Position numbers and translations under genes: made by a program | Assembly (NCBI GenBank): GCA_049890115.1 | Contig: JBMHCC010000006.1 | Location: 41,155-105,154, forward strand | From: UBA685 sp049890115 | GTDB lineage: Bacteria > Pseudomonadota > Alphaproteobacteria > Puniceispirillales > Puniceispirillaceae | Direction of reading: 5' to 3' | DNA: 64,000 bases | The notes under the pieces: generated by a model | What the model was told of the DNA's origin: nothing | What the model saw: the letters and a program-made list of their open reading frames with translations, nothing else | Databases searched by the model: none | Shown here: positions 34,088 through 41,593 of the stretch, piece after piece | How the letters are laid out: every line of letters begins with the position of its first letter | Position numbering within the stretch: the first letter of the stretch is position 1

Positions 34088-35101
34088 ATGACAGGCAATA
34101 CCCCTTATTCTGAGCATCATTCACTAGCTGACAACCCTGCCACTGAGCATTATCTGTCACATGCTGGGCTGAGCGTTCGTGTCATCAGCTTTGGTGCCGC
34201 AATTCAGGATATCAAGCTAGCAGGCATTGCGCAGTCTTTGGTACTTGGATTTCCTGATAGCAAGCGTTATGAGACAAATCGTGCTTATATGGGGGCAACA
34301 GCAGGCCGGTTTGCGAACAGACTTAATCAGGGACAATTTCAGATTAACGGCACGCATTATCAGGCTGATCGCAATGAAAATGAGACACATTGCTTGCATG
34401 GCGGAGTATTTGGCTGTGGTAAGCGTCACTGGCATCTAGCCGATAAGGATAAGCGTTCAGCGCTTTTCACAGTTGATGAACCAGATGGCTGGATGGGGTT
34501 TCCAGGTGATATCAGCCTTTCTTGCCACTATGAAATCAGTGATGATGGCGCGTTAAATATTACCTATCATGGCACAACAAATCAGCCGACCTTGATAAAT
34601 CTTGCCCATCATAGCTATTTCAAATTAGATGACTTGCCTGATATTAGTGCCCATCATTTGATGATTGCAAGTGATAGCTATCTGCCTGTGACAAGTGAGA
34701 ATATCCCAACAGGTGATATCGCTGATGTAACAGATACCGCTTTTGATTTTCGCCAGATGAAAGCCATTGGCACAGGGCGTTTTGATCATAATTTCTGCCT
34801 GCCATCTGATGGTCATTTGCGCAAGATGGCCATTCTGAAATCTGCCCATTCAGGCATAGAAATGCATCTTGAAACAGATCAGCCAGGGTTACAATTTTAC
34901 ACTGGCGACCATCTAGATGAGCTTGGCACCACCCATCATGGCAGTTCCTATCAGAAGCGAGCTGGGCTATGTCTTGAGCCACAAAACTGGCCAGATGCAC
35001 CAAATCATGCGGGATTTCCGCACGCCATCATAACAGCTGATATGCCCTATCAGCAGAGAATGCGGTTACATTTTTTATCCCCTGAGCTTATGATAGAGTA
35101 A
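34088..35101 (+). CDS. galM: Aldose 1-epimerase (mutarotase)
   Basis: Interconverts alpha and beta anomers of aldoses. The 337-aa beta-sandwich shows GRFANRLNQGQF, the conserved HCLHGG segment with a catalytic His, INLAHHSYFKL (second His), FDHNFCL and a C-terminal LCLEPQNWPDAPNH with the catalytic Glu. No signal peptide. Followed by an MFS exporter gene after 25 bp. The sugar served is unknown, but xylose or glucose entering the pathways in this window are obvious candidates. The ribosome site is weak. Confidence 0.85.
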   Translation: MTGNTPYSEHHSLADNPATEHYLSHAGLSVRVISFGAAIQDIKLAGIAQSLVLGFPDSKRYETNRAYMGATAGRFANRLNQGQFQINGTHYQADRNENETHCLHGGVFGCGKRHWHLADKDKRSALFTVDEPDGWMGFPGDISLSCHYEISDDGALNITYHGTTNQPTLINLAHHSYFKLDDLPDISAHHLMIASDSYLPVTSENIPTGDIADVTDTAFDFRQMKAIGTGRFDHNFCLPSDGHLRKMAILKSAHSGIEMHLETDQPGLQFYTGDHLDELGTTHHGSSYQKRAGLCLEPQNWPDAPNHAGFPHAIITADMPYQQRMRLHFLSPELMIE

Positions 35102-35126
35102 GCAGAGTTTTGAAGCAAAGCACCCC

Positions 35127-36659
35127 ATGATGATGACCCAATCAACAAGTGATGATTATAGCCCAAGCGAAAGACGTCTTGTCTTGCTAATTTGTGCGCT
35201 TGTCACAGGTGTCAGCTTTATCGATACAACAGCGTTGAATGTTGCATTACCTTTTATTCAGCGTGATTTAAATGCCACAGCCACTGATACTTATTGGGTG
35301 CTAGAGATTTATCTGCTTGGTCTGGCAGCTTTAATGATGGCAGGTGGCGCCTTAGGTGACAGCCTTGGTCGCAGACGCCCGCTACGTTGGGGCGTTATAT
35401 TATTTGCGCTCACATCACTCGGTTGTGCGCTGTCTTTTAATGCGGCAATGCTAATCTTTTTTCGTGCATTGCAAGGCATTTCAGCTGCTTTGATGGTACC
35501 AGCCTCGCTTGCGCTGATTAATGCCTCTTTTCCGCCAGAGGAGCGCGGCGCTGCCATTGGCAAATGGTCTGCTTTGGTCTCTTTAACCATCCCACTTGGC
35601 CCGTTATTTGGCGGTATCGCTGTTGATATGGTGGCATGGCAGGCGATTTTCTGGGTCAATATCCCGCTTTGTATGATTGTCCTCTGGTTAATGCATGGCC
35701 TGCGCAGGCCACCTTTTGAGCCGCCTCAATCTGTACCGCTTGATATTGCTGGTTCAATTGCCATCACAATATCTCTTGGTCTTATTACCTTTGGTCTGAT
35801 GGAAGCAGGCAGATATGGCTTTTTTACTATTCTGCATCTGGCAACCATTCTAGCTGGCCTGATAATGCTGGTTGTTTTTATTATTATAGAAACCAGAATT
35901 GCCAATCCAATGGTGCCGCCTGAGCTGTTCCGCAATCGGCGGTTTCTGATTGTGAATTTGCACACATTAGTGTTATTTGCCGCCTTTCAGAGTGCGACAT
36001 TTTTCCTATCTTTCATGCTTGTGCAATCTTATGGCTTTGGCGCAACACAGGCAGGGGCAGCAGCTCTACCGATTTCGATTTTAGTGACGTTACTGTCTCG
36101 GCAAGCTGGCAAATATACCTCTTTGCATGGGCCTCGCTTTATCCTGATTATCTCATCTGTGCTGATGGCATTAGCATTTGCGCTGATGAGTTTAACAGAT
36201 GGCAGCTATTGGCAAAGCCTGTTTGTGCCGATGCTTATCTTAGGATTAGGGGTGGCGGCTTTTGCAGCCCCTGTTACCACTGTTGCTATGGCATCAGCTG
36301 GCCCTGGCAAGGATGGCCTTGCGAGCGGTGTGAATAATGCTGTGGCACGAATTGGCCCTTTGCTGGCCATTGCTGGTTTTGGCTATGTTATCGCTGGCGA
36401 TTTTTCAACAAGCATTGAAACAAGCCAGATGCTGGCAGAGATGCCAGCTTATGTGAAAGAGTATCTGATAGCGCATAAAAATGAGTTAGGCGGCTTGGTA
36501 ACACCAGCTGACTGGCCAGAGACTATTCGCCAGCAAGCAGCAGAATCCATAGCACAAAGCTATGCAGATGCTGTCAAAAACATCATGCAGATATCAGCCT
36601 TTTTGATGATTTTATGTGCGTTTCTGGCATTACTTTACCGCAAGGAAGATGCTGTTTAA
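35127..36659 (+). CDS. MFS transporter, DHA2 (EmrB/QacA) family
   Basis: 510-aa proton-coupled drug exporter, apparently with 14 helices as in DHA2. The first-helix pattern FIDTTALNVALPFIQRDL is diagnostic, followed by loop GDSLGRRRPLRWG (motif A) and the motif-C-like helix PLGPLFGGIAVD. A large loop with SFGATQAGAA... precedes the later helices. A third ATG in ATGATGATG also exists, so the exact start is uncertain within two codons. It follows galM by 25 bp; the substrate is unknown. Confidence 0.9.
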   Translation: MMMTQSTSDDYSPSERRLVLLICALVTGVSFIDTTALNVALPFIQRDLNATATDTYWVLEIYLLGLAALMMAGGALGDSLGRRRPLRWGVILFALTSLGCALSFNAAMLIFFRALQGISAALMVPASLALINASFPPEERGAAIGKWSALVSLTIPLGPLFGGIAVDMVAWQAIFWVNIPLCMIVLWLMHGLRRPPFEPPQSVPLDIAGSIAITISLGLITFGLMEAGRYGFFTILHLATILAGLIMLVVFIIIETRIANPMVPPELFRNRRFLIVNLHTLVLFAAFQSATFFLSFMLVQSYGFGATQAGAAALPISILVTLLSRQAGKYTSLHGPRFILIISSVLMALAFALMSLTDGSYWQSLFVPMLILGLGVAAFAAPVTTVAMASAGPGKDGLASGVNNAVARIGPLLAIAGFGYVIAGDFSTSIETSQMLAEMPAYVKEYLIAHKNELGGLVTPADWPETIRQQAAESIAQSYADAVKNIMQISAFLMILCAFLALLYRKEDAV

Positions 36660-36723
36660 TCCTCTTTGGCTTGACGGTAACTCATCTTTTCAGGCTCAAT
36701 ACAGAGTAAAAAAGGTGGGAAAA

Positions 36724-37359
36724 ATGGTGAAAAAATTTTTGAAATTTGCCTATGGGCTAGAGGATTCCAACGCCACACGTGATTATTATCGTGACTGGTC
36801 TGCCAGCTATGATGATGAAATTACAGAAAATGGCTATGCAACACCGCGCCGTTGCGCTGAGGCGCTAGCTCGCCATGCTCCAGATAAAAATGGCAAATTG
36901 CTTGATATTGGCTGTGGCACTGGTTTATCTGGGATCGCTTTTCGCGAAGCTGGTTTTCGCAACATTGATGGCAATGATCTTAGTGCTGAAATGCTTGCCA
37001 TTGCCAAAGAACGCGGCGTTTATAATCATTTGGTTGAGATTGATTTATCAAAACCAGATGAAGATGATAACAAGCATTATAACTATATCGCCGCGGTTGG
37101 GGTGATTTCAACTGGCCATGCGCCGCCTCATACCATAAATGATATGTTTAAAAAGCTGCCAGTGGATGGATTATTTGTGTTTTCACTCAATGATCCTACT
37201 TTGCAAGATGGCTCTTTTCATATTGTTGTTGAAGCACTTGTCGCATCTGGTAAAGCGACATTGCTGGAAGAGACCTACGGCACCCATTTGCCTAAAATTG
37301 GGATGAAATCTACTGTCTATGTCTTGCAAAAAAATGCCAGCCAAAAAAAAGCCAGTTAA
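36724..37359 (+). CDS. Class I SAM-dependent methyltransferase (WBSCR27-like paralogue)
   Basis: 211-aa methyltransferase of the same group as the gene at 13304. Shared features: YYRDWSASYDDE, LLDIGCGTGLSG (SAM motif I), IDGNDLSAEMLAIAKERG and AVGVISTGHAPPHTINDMF. The ATG at 36724 has AAAGGTGGG upstream; the frame runs back into the MFS gene end, so the upstream ATG is rejected. A good terminator follows. Substrate unknown. The two paralogues differ enough to suggest old duplication or separate acquisition. Confidence 0.85.
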   Translation: MVKKFLKFAYGLEDSNATRDYYRDWSASYDDEITENGYATPRRCAEALARHAPDKNGKLLDIGCGTGLSGIAFREAGFRNIDGNDLSAEMLAIAKERGVYNHLVEIDLSKPDEDDNKHYNYIAAVGVISTGHAPPHTINDMFKKLPVDGLFVFSLNDPTLQDGSFHIVVEALVASGKATLLEETYGTHLPKIGMKSTVYVLQKNASQKKAS

Positions 37360-37393
37360 GTTCGGGGAGGTGAACTTATAACTGGCCTTTTTT
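37351..37393 (+). terminator. Intrinsic terminator after the methyltransferase
   Basis: GCCAGTT-AAGTTC (37351-37363) pairs with GAACTT-(AT)-AACTGGC (37372-37386), with a 2-nt bulge, followed by a T-tract to 37393. The left arm includes the last codons of the methyltransferase gene. Confidence 0.8.
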
Positions 37394-37401
37394 AAATTAT
37401 T

Positions 37402-37448
37402 GAAGGAAGACAATTCTCTAATTTGGGGTCATCCAACTGCCTTCCTTC
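37402..37448 (-). ncRNA. Long hairpin, sense to the 74-codon gene (3' side)
   Basis: On the minus strand a 14-bp stem forms between 37448-37435 and 37415-37402. Two of its pairs are G-U there but would be A-C mismatches on the plus strand. Such strand-asymmetric wobble indicates that the minus-strand RNA is the functional molecule. The 19-nt loop is purine- and C-rich. There is no U-tract, so it is not a standard terminator. Confidence 0.5.
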
Positions 37449-37450
37449 CA

Positions 37451-37471
37451 CCTCTTTTTTTCAAAAAGAGG
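37451..37471. repeat. 9-bp perfect hairpin near the stop of the 74-codon gene
   Basis: CCTCTTTTT and AAAAAGAGG pair across TTC (37460-37462). With the larger hairpin next to it, this builds a two-hairpin 3' region for the minus-strand gene at 37492. On either strand no U-run follows. Confidence 0.5.
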
Positions 37472-37491
37472 AATTTGAAAGCGCGCCTTAT

Positions 37492-37716
37492 CTAGTCGCG
37501 CACAAATGTCACAGCAAATTTCATATCACCATCAAATAACGCTGATGTCTCATGACCTTCTGTCATGAAAAAATGATGACCTGCAATGCGGTTTTCCAGA
37601 CGATATCCTTTATTTGCCATACGTCTTTTGTGAAATTCCAACGCTGCAGAATCAAAACTATCAGTCAGAATGGTAATCCGCTCTGGATTGGCCTGTGTCA
37701 ATTCTGATGTCTGCAT
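37492..37716 (-). CDS. Small hypothetical protein (74 aa)
   Basis: 74-aa soluble-looking protein without signal or membrane segment. It starts MQTSELTQANPERITILTD, contains FHKRRMANKGYRLENRIAGHHFFM, and ends in an F-rich strand (DMKFAVTFVRD). GGGAGATAG precedes the ATG at good spacing. I do not recognise the family. It is divergent from scfR and is flanked on both sides by hairpins whose G-U pairs fit its own sense strand, so its mRNA is probably structured. Real-gene status is supported by the ribosome site and ordinary codon use. Confidence 0.65.
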   Translation of the reverse strand: MQTSELTQANPERITILTDSFDSAALEFHKRRMANKGYRLENRIAGHHFFMTEGHETSALFDGDMKFAVTFVRD

Positions 37717-37733
37717 TTCTATCTCCCATTATG

Positions 37734-37752
37734 TAACAGCTTTTATCTGTTA
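37734..37752 (-). promoter_or_regulatory. Hairpin/operator-like inverted repeat before the 74-codon gene
   Basis: TAACAG and CTGTTA are separated by 7 nt (CTTTTAT), about 18-36 nt upstream of the 74-codon gene start. It could be an RNA hairpin just above the ribosome site or a repressor site. Confidence 0.35.
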
Positions 37753-37774
37753 TCGCTGCTTTTGGATTTTGTAA

Positions 37775-37808
37775 GGCGATAAGCCTCTCCCACATGAGGC
37801 CTATCGCC
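37775..37808 (-). ncRNA. 13-bp leader hairpin, sense to the 74-codon gene (5' side)
   Basis: On the minus strand GGCGATAGGCCTC pairs with GAGGCTTATCGCC, with one central G-U pair that would be an A-C mismatch on the plus strand. The loop is 8 nt (ATGTGGGA). It lies about 60 nt upstream of the small gene's start. This is probably part of its 5' untranslated region. Confidence 0.5.
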
Positions 37809-37865
37809 ATGATAGTGATAAAACAGAAAAAATAGATGATAAAGGAAAATAGTGTTAAGGATTAT

Positions 37866-37885
37866 ATTTGTAAATTTTTACAAAT
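37866..37885. promoter_or_regulatory. Palindrome upstream of scfR, candidate autoregulatory operator
   Basis: ATTTGTAAA and TTTACAAAT are perfect 9-bp arms around TT, 50-70 bp upstream of the regulator start. Regulators of this family (RamB, PrpR) bind TTTGCAAA-like sites, so an autoregulatory role is plausible; a related half-site follows at about 37890-37905. Confidence 0.45.
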
Positions 37886-37937
37886 CATGTTAGTAAATTT
37901 TGTAATCAATATTATTGTTATGACTTCACATTAGGAT

Positions 37938-39368
37938 ATGGTTATGAATGAGGCGCTATCGGCTAAAATTATGATTGGCCATAAGCTAAAACGGTTGCGT
38001 AAAGAGCTTGGGATTTCACAAGCGGCAATGGCAACAGAACTTGGCATTTCTGGATCTTATCTAAACTTGCTTGAAAATAATATGCGCCCTGTGACGGTCC
38101 AGCTATTATTTAAGCTTGGCCAGACTTATGATATTGATCTCAAAGATATGGCTGAGGATGAATCAGCTCAGATCACAGCTCGCCTGACAGAGATTTTCGC
38201 AGACCCGCTTTTACTGGAACAGGCATTAAGCAGGCGTGATATTCAGCAACTTGCCCAGAATCAGCCAGCAGCTGCGAATGCCATTATGGCGATTTATGAT
38301 TCTTATGAAACAATGAAATCTGTTGCCCAACAAGGCAATGAAGGCATCGAATCCAAAGCATTGCCGCGCCCTATCGAGACAGTGAGGCGGTTTTTAGAAC
38401 AATCAGGTAACCATTTCCCTAGCTTGGAAGATGCAGCAGATGCCTGCCGCAAATCAGCCAATATTATGCCAGGACAAAGCTTTACTAATTTGTGTCACTA
38501 TCTAGAAGAACAATATGGGCTTCGACCCAGAATCATGCCAGCGCATGTCATGGGCAATATGCTACGCCATCATGATTTTCATCGCAGCCAACTAATGCTA
38601 TCTGAAATCCTAGAAGAGCCGCAGCGTCTATTTCAGCTGGCATCACAAATTGCGCTTATTGGCCATCAAGACACCATTCAGGCCATCATAGACCAATCTG
38701 ACATCATCGATAATGAGGCAAGGCAGCTTTTACAGATTGCCCTTGCTGGTTATTTTGCTGGTGCTGTGATGATGCCTTATGATTCATTTTTGCGTTCTGC
38801 CCAAGAAACACGTCATGATATTGATTTATTATGCAAACGGTTTTCAGCCAGCTTTGAGCAGGTCTGCCACAGGCTGACAACCCTAAACCGACCAAATGCG
38901 AAAGGGATCCCGTTTTTCTTTTTGCGTGTTGATGAAGCAGGCTATATCAGCAAAAGGCTATCTGGTGCTGGCGTTGAATTTGCCCGACATGGCGGTGCCT
39001 GTGGCCGCTGGATACCGCATCAGGCTTTTCGGGTGCCTGGCACAATCCATGTGCAATGCGCTGAATTAGAAGAAGGGCAAAAATTATTCACCCTTGCTAG
39101 AACCGTTGTTCAACCGCGCACTGGCCCACGCCATTATGGCACGCCCTTATTTGTTGTGGCATTAGGCTGTGATCTCAAACATGCCAAGGATATTGCATTA
39201 GCAGACCCGCTTATCACAGCAAAAACGCCAACCATCACCCCAATCGGTCTTGGTTGCCAGCTATGTGAGCGCACAGCATGCCAGCATCGCGGTGCCCCGC
39301 CGATTGGACGCGCATTGCGCTTTGATAGCTACCGCCGGCAATCTGGCCTGTTTGATTTCGGCTCTTAA
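37938..39368 (+). CDS. scfR: XRE-family short-chain acyl-CoA-responsive regulator
   Basis: 476-aa transcription regulator combining an N-terminal HTH_3 domain (LGISQAAMATELGISGSYL, residues ~20-40), a middle region with the ImmA/IrrE-peptidase-like fold, and a C-terminal DUF2083 domain (CQLCERTACQHRG, with Cys residues). This architecture is that of RamB/PrpR/ScfR regulators, which sense short-chain acyl-CoA and control acetate, propionate or glyoxylate metabolism. The start is the first ATG; an ATG 6 nt downstream is equally possible. A palindrome resembling the family's sites is upstream. The 3' end overlaps that of pgi by 4 bp. Confidence 0.88.
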   Translation: MVMNEALSAKIMIGHKLKRLRKELGISQAAMATELGISGSYLNLLENNMRPVTVQLLFKLGQTYDIDLKDMAEDESAQITARLTEIFADPLLLEQALSRRDIQQLAQNQPAAANAIMAIYDSYETMKSVAQQGNEGIESKALPRPIETVRRFLEQSGNHFPSLEDAADACRKSANIMPGQSFTNLCHYLEEQYGLRPRIMPAHVMGNMLRHHDFHRSQLMLSEILEEPQRLFQLASQIALIGHQDTIQAIIDQSDIIDNEARQLLQIALAGYFAGAVMMPYDSFLRSAQETRHDIDLLCKRFSASFEQVCHRLTTLNRPNAKGIPFFFLRVDEAGYISKRLSGAGVEFARHGGACGRWIPHQAFRVPGTIHVQCAELEEGQKLFTLARTVVQPRTGPRHYGTPLFVVALGCDLKHAKDIALADPLITAKTPTITPIGLGCQLCERTACQHRGAPPIGRALRFDSYRRQSGLFDFGS

Positions 39369-40897
39369 TCAGCTTTTGATTTACTCAGACGCGCTAGCAA
39401 CACCGCTGCCCCAGCTGAAAAACCTTCTGGCACCTCGCCATCACTAGCTGTGCCTGCAAGCTGGTTTGCCATCGCCTTGCCAAGCTCAACACCAAATTGA
39501 TCAAAGCTATTCACATCCCATAAAAAGCCAGAGGCTATGGTGATATGTTCATATAATGCCAAAAGCCGCCCTAGTGCATAAGGTGTAGTGGCATCCCAGC
39601 TAATAAAGCTGACAGGGCGCCTGCCATCAAAATGGCGATGCGGCTCTGCTTCGTTTTCCTGACCTTTGGCAAAGGCCTCTGCTTGCGCCAGCGCATTAAC
39701 AACCAGCATTTTATGACTATCTGACCATGATGCATCTTGATGCAATGGCACAGGCTGCAAGGGCACTAAAATATCAAGCGGGCAAATATCAGCTTCCTGA
39801 TGCAATGCTTGGAAAAAAGAATGCTGACAGCCCGTACCAGCCTCACCCCAGATTATCGGGCTTGTAAAATAATCAAGCTTCTTACCATTACGGTCAACAG
39901 ACTTACCATTTGATTCCATCTCAGTCTGCTGTGCCCAGCGGGTGAAGTCTCTCAACCTTTGATCATAAGCCATAATGCCATAGGCAGATTTGCCAACAAT
40001 ATTGCGATAGAAAATTCGCAACGCTGCCATCATCATTGCTAGATTTTGGCGTGGCGGCGTTGATTTGACATGGTTATCCATATCATGAGCGCCTTTCAGC
40101 AACTCATAAAACCGCACTGCACCAACCGCAATCATCACTGGCAGGCCAACAGCTGACCATAAAGAATAACGACCACCAATCCCATCAGCAAAACCAAAGA
40201 TACGATCAGCCTCAACACCCCAATCTGCGGCATGTTGTGGGGCAGCTGTCACAGCGGCAAATTGCCTGTCTGGCATACAACCATTATCGATAAGCCATTG
40301 CCGCGCCAAAGCAGCATTTGCCATGGTTTCTTGTGTTGTGAAGGTCTTTGACGTCACAATAAATTGAGTGCGTTCAGCTGTGCATTGTTTCAGCACATCA
40401 TAAAGATGGCTTGGGTCAACATTAGAGACAAAATGCAAATTTGGCCCATCATGATATGGCGCAAGCCCTGCTGTTACCATGGCAGGGCCTAAATCAGAGC
40501 CACCAATCCCAATATTCACCACATCTTTCACAGATTTATCAGCTCTGATCACATCAGTGAAAATGGCTAATTTACGCCCTTCATCCCCTGCTAGTGCTTC
40601 TGGCGTGCGGGCAGCCATATGAAGGACAGGCCTGCCTTCTGTCACATTCATGATTTCACGCTCAAAGAGCTTGGCAAATTGCCCTGGCAGATCAGCTGCC
40701 TCAGCCATTTTTGCGAAGATATCGAGCGTTTGCGGCGTCATATTATGGCGCGATAAATCAATATGCAAATCATCAACAGACAGGCTCAATGCCTTCTGAC
40801 GTTCACTATCATCTAGCCTGTCTTTTAAGCTGATATCTGACAGGCTGGCAGCATGATCTTGTAGTGTGGCAAATACTGGATTATCTGTCAGGCGCAT
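39365..40897 (-). CDS. pgi: Glucose-6-phosphate isomerase
   Basis: Interconverts glucose-6-phosphate and fructose-6-phosphate. The 510-aa protein shows VNIGIGGSDLGPAM, FVSNVDPSHL, SKTFTTQETM, FGFADGIGGRYSLWSAVGL (active-site region) and VNSFDQFGVELGK. It is the last gene of the minus-strand ED cluster, 13 bp after eda. In an ED organism it mainly feeds fructose-6-phosphate to Zwf or supplies gluconeogenesis. It ends 4 bp into scfR (convergent). Confidence 0.97.
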   Translation of the reverse strand: MRLTDNPVFATLQDHAASLSDISLKDRLDDSERQKALSLSVDDLHIDLSRHNMTPQTLDIFAKMAEAADLPGQFAKLFEREIMNVTEGRPVLHMAARTPEALAGDEGRKLAIFTDVIRADKSVKDVVNIGIGGSDLGPAMVTAGLAPYHDGPNLHFVSNVDPSHLYDVLKQCTAERTQFIVTSKTFTTQETMANAALARQWLIDNGCMPDRQFAAVTAAPQHAADWGVEADRIFGFADGIGGRYSLWSAVGLPVMIAVGAVRFYELLKGAHDMDNHVKSTPPRQNLAMMMAALRIFYRNIVGKSAYGIMAYDQRLRDFTRWAQQTEMESNGKSVDRNGKKLDYFTSPIIWGEAGTGCQHSFFQALHQEADICPLDILVPLQPVPLHQDASWSDSHKMLVVNALAQAEAFAKGQENEAEPHRHFDGRRPVSFISWDATTPYALGRLLALYEHITIASGFLWDVNSFDQFGVELGKAMANQLAGTASDGEVPEGFSAGAAVLLARLSKSKAD

Positions 40898-40910
40898 GAC
40901 TTCATCCCTT

Positions 40911-41537
40911 TCACAGATTTAAAGAGGCTGCTTGGCTAGCTGTTTTTGTAATTGTTTCCCAATTATGAGATGCAATATCACCAGCACTTGCTATCCATGA
41001 GCCGCCAACGCATACCACATTTGGCAATGATAGAAAATCATTCACATTAGCAGGACCAATACCACCTGTTGGGCAAAAGCTGATTTGCGGCAAAGGGCTT
41101 GCCAAAGATTTCAAGAAAGGCGCACCACCTGCTGGCACGGCAGGGAAGAATTTTTGTACATCAAAGCCTTTTTCATAGAGTGCCATTGCCTCGCTAGCAG
41201 AAGCAGCACCAGGCAATAAAGCAATCCCCGCATCAGCACAGCCTGAAATCAGAACATCAGTTGCACCAGGGCTGACAGCGAATACAGCACCGGCATCACG
41301 TGCTGCTTTGGCCTGTGCGCCATCTAACACGGTCCCTGCGCCAATCACCATATCTGGCACATCACGCGCAATCGCTGCCATCGCATCAAGAGCTGCCGGC
41401 GTGCGCAATGTCACTTCAATCGCATGAATACCGCCTGCTATTAATGCCTGCGCCAAAGGAACAGCATCATCAGCATTATCAATCACAATCACAGGCATCA
41501 CAGGGCCAAGGGCAAGAATAGAGCGAATATCAGTCAT
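40911..41537 (-). CDS. eda: KDPG aldolase
   Basis: 2-keto-3-deoxy-6-phosphogluconate aldolase (208 aa), splits KDPG to pyruvate and glyceraldehyde-3-phosphate. The class I Schiff-base Lys129 is in VQKFFPA, with Glu41 in IEVTLRT and the GAGTVL motif. Fully consistent with family and position: it follows edd by 56 bp and precedes pgi. Its GAP product is the substrate of the gap gene in the same cluster. Confidence 0.97.
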   Translation of the reverse strand: MTDIRSILALGPVMPVIVIDNADDAVPLAQALIAGGIHAIEVTLRTPAALDAMAAIARDVPDMVIGAGTVLDGAQAKAARDAGAVFAVSPGATDVLISGCADAGIALLPGAASASEAMALYEKGFDVQKFFPAVPAGGAPFLKSLASPLPQISFCPTGGIGPANVNDFLSLPNVVCVGGSWIASAGDIASHNWETITKTASQAASLNL

Positions 41538-41593
41538 TATTTTTATCTCTTTTATGTGTATTAGCGTGAGCGACGTATTGGATATGGCTGGTA

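Noticed and set aside
36616..36723. Upstream start for the second methyltransferase, inside the MFS gene
   Set aside because: The extension is the shifted frame of the MFS end; the ATG at 36724 has a good ribosome site and a normal N-terminus.
37402..37448. GGAAGGAAGGCAG on the minus strand as part of 4.5S/SRP RNA
   Set aside because: The opposite arm of the SRP helix-8 motif is absent; the local pairing forms a simple long hairpin instead.
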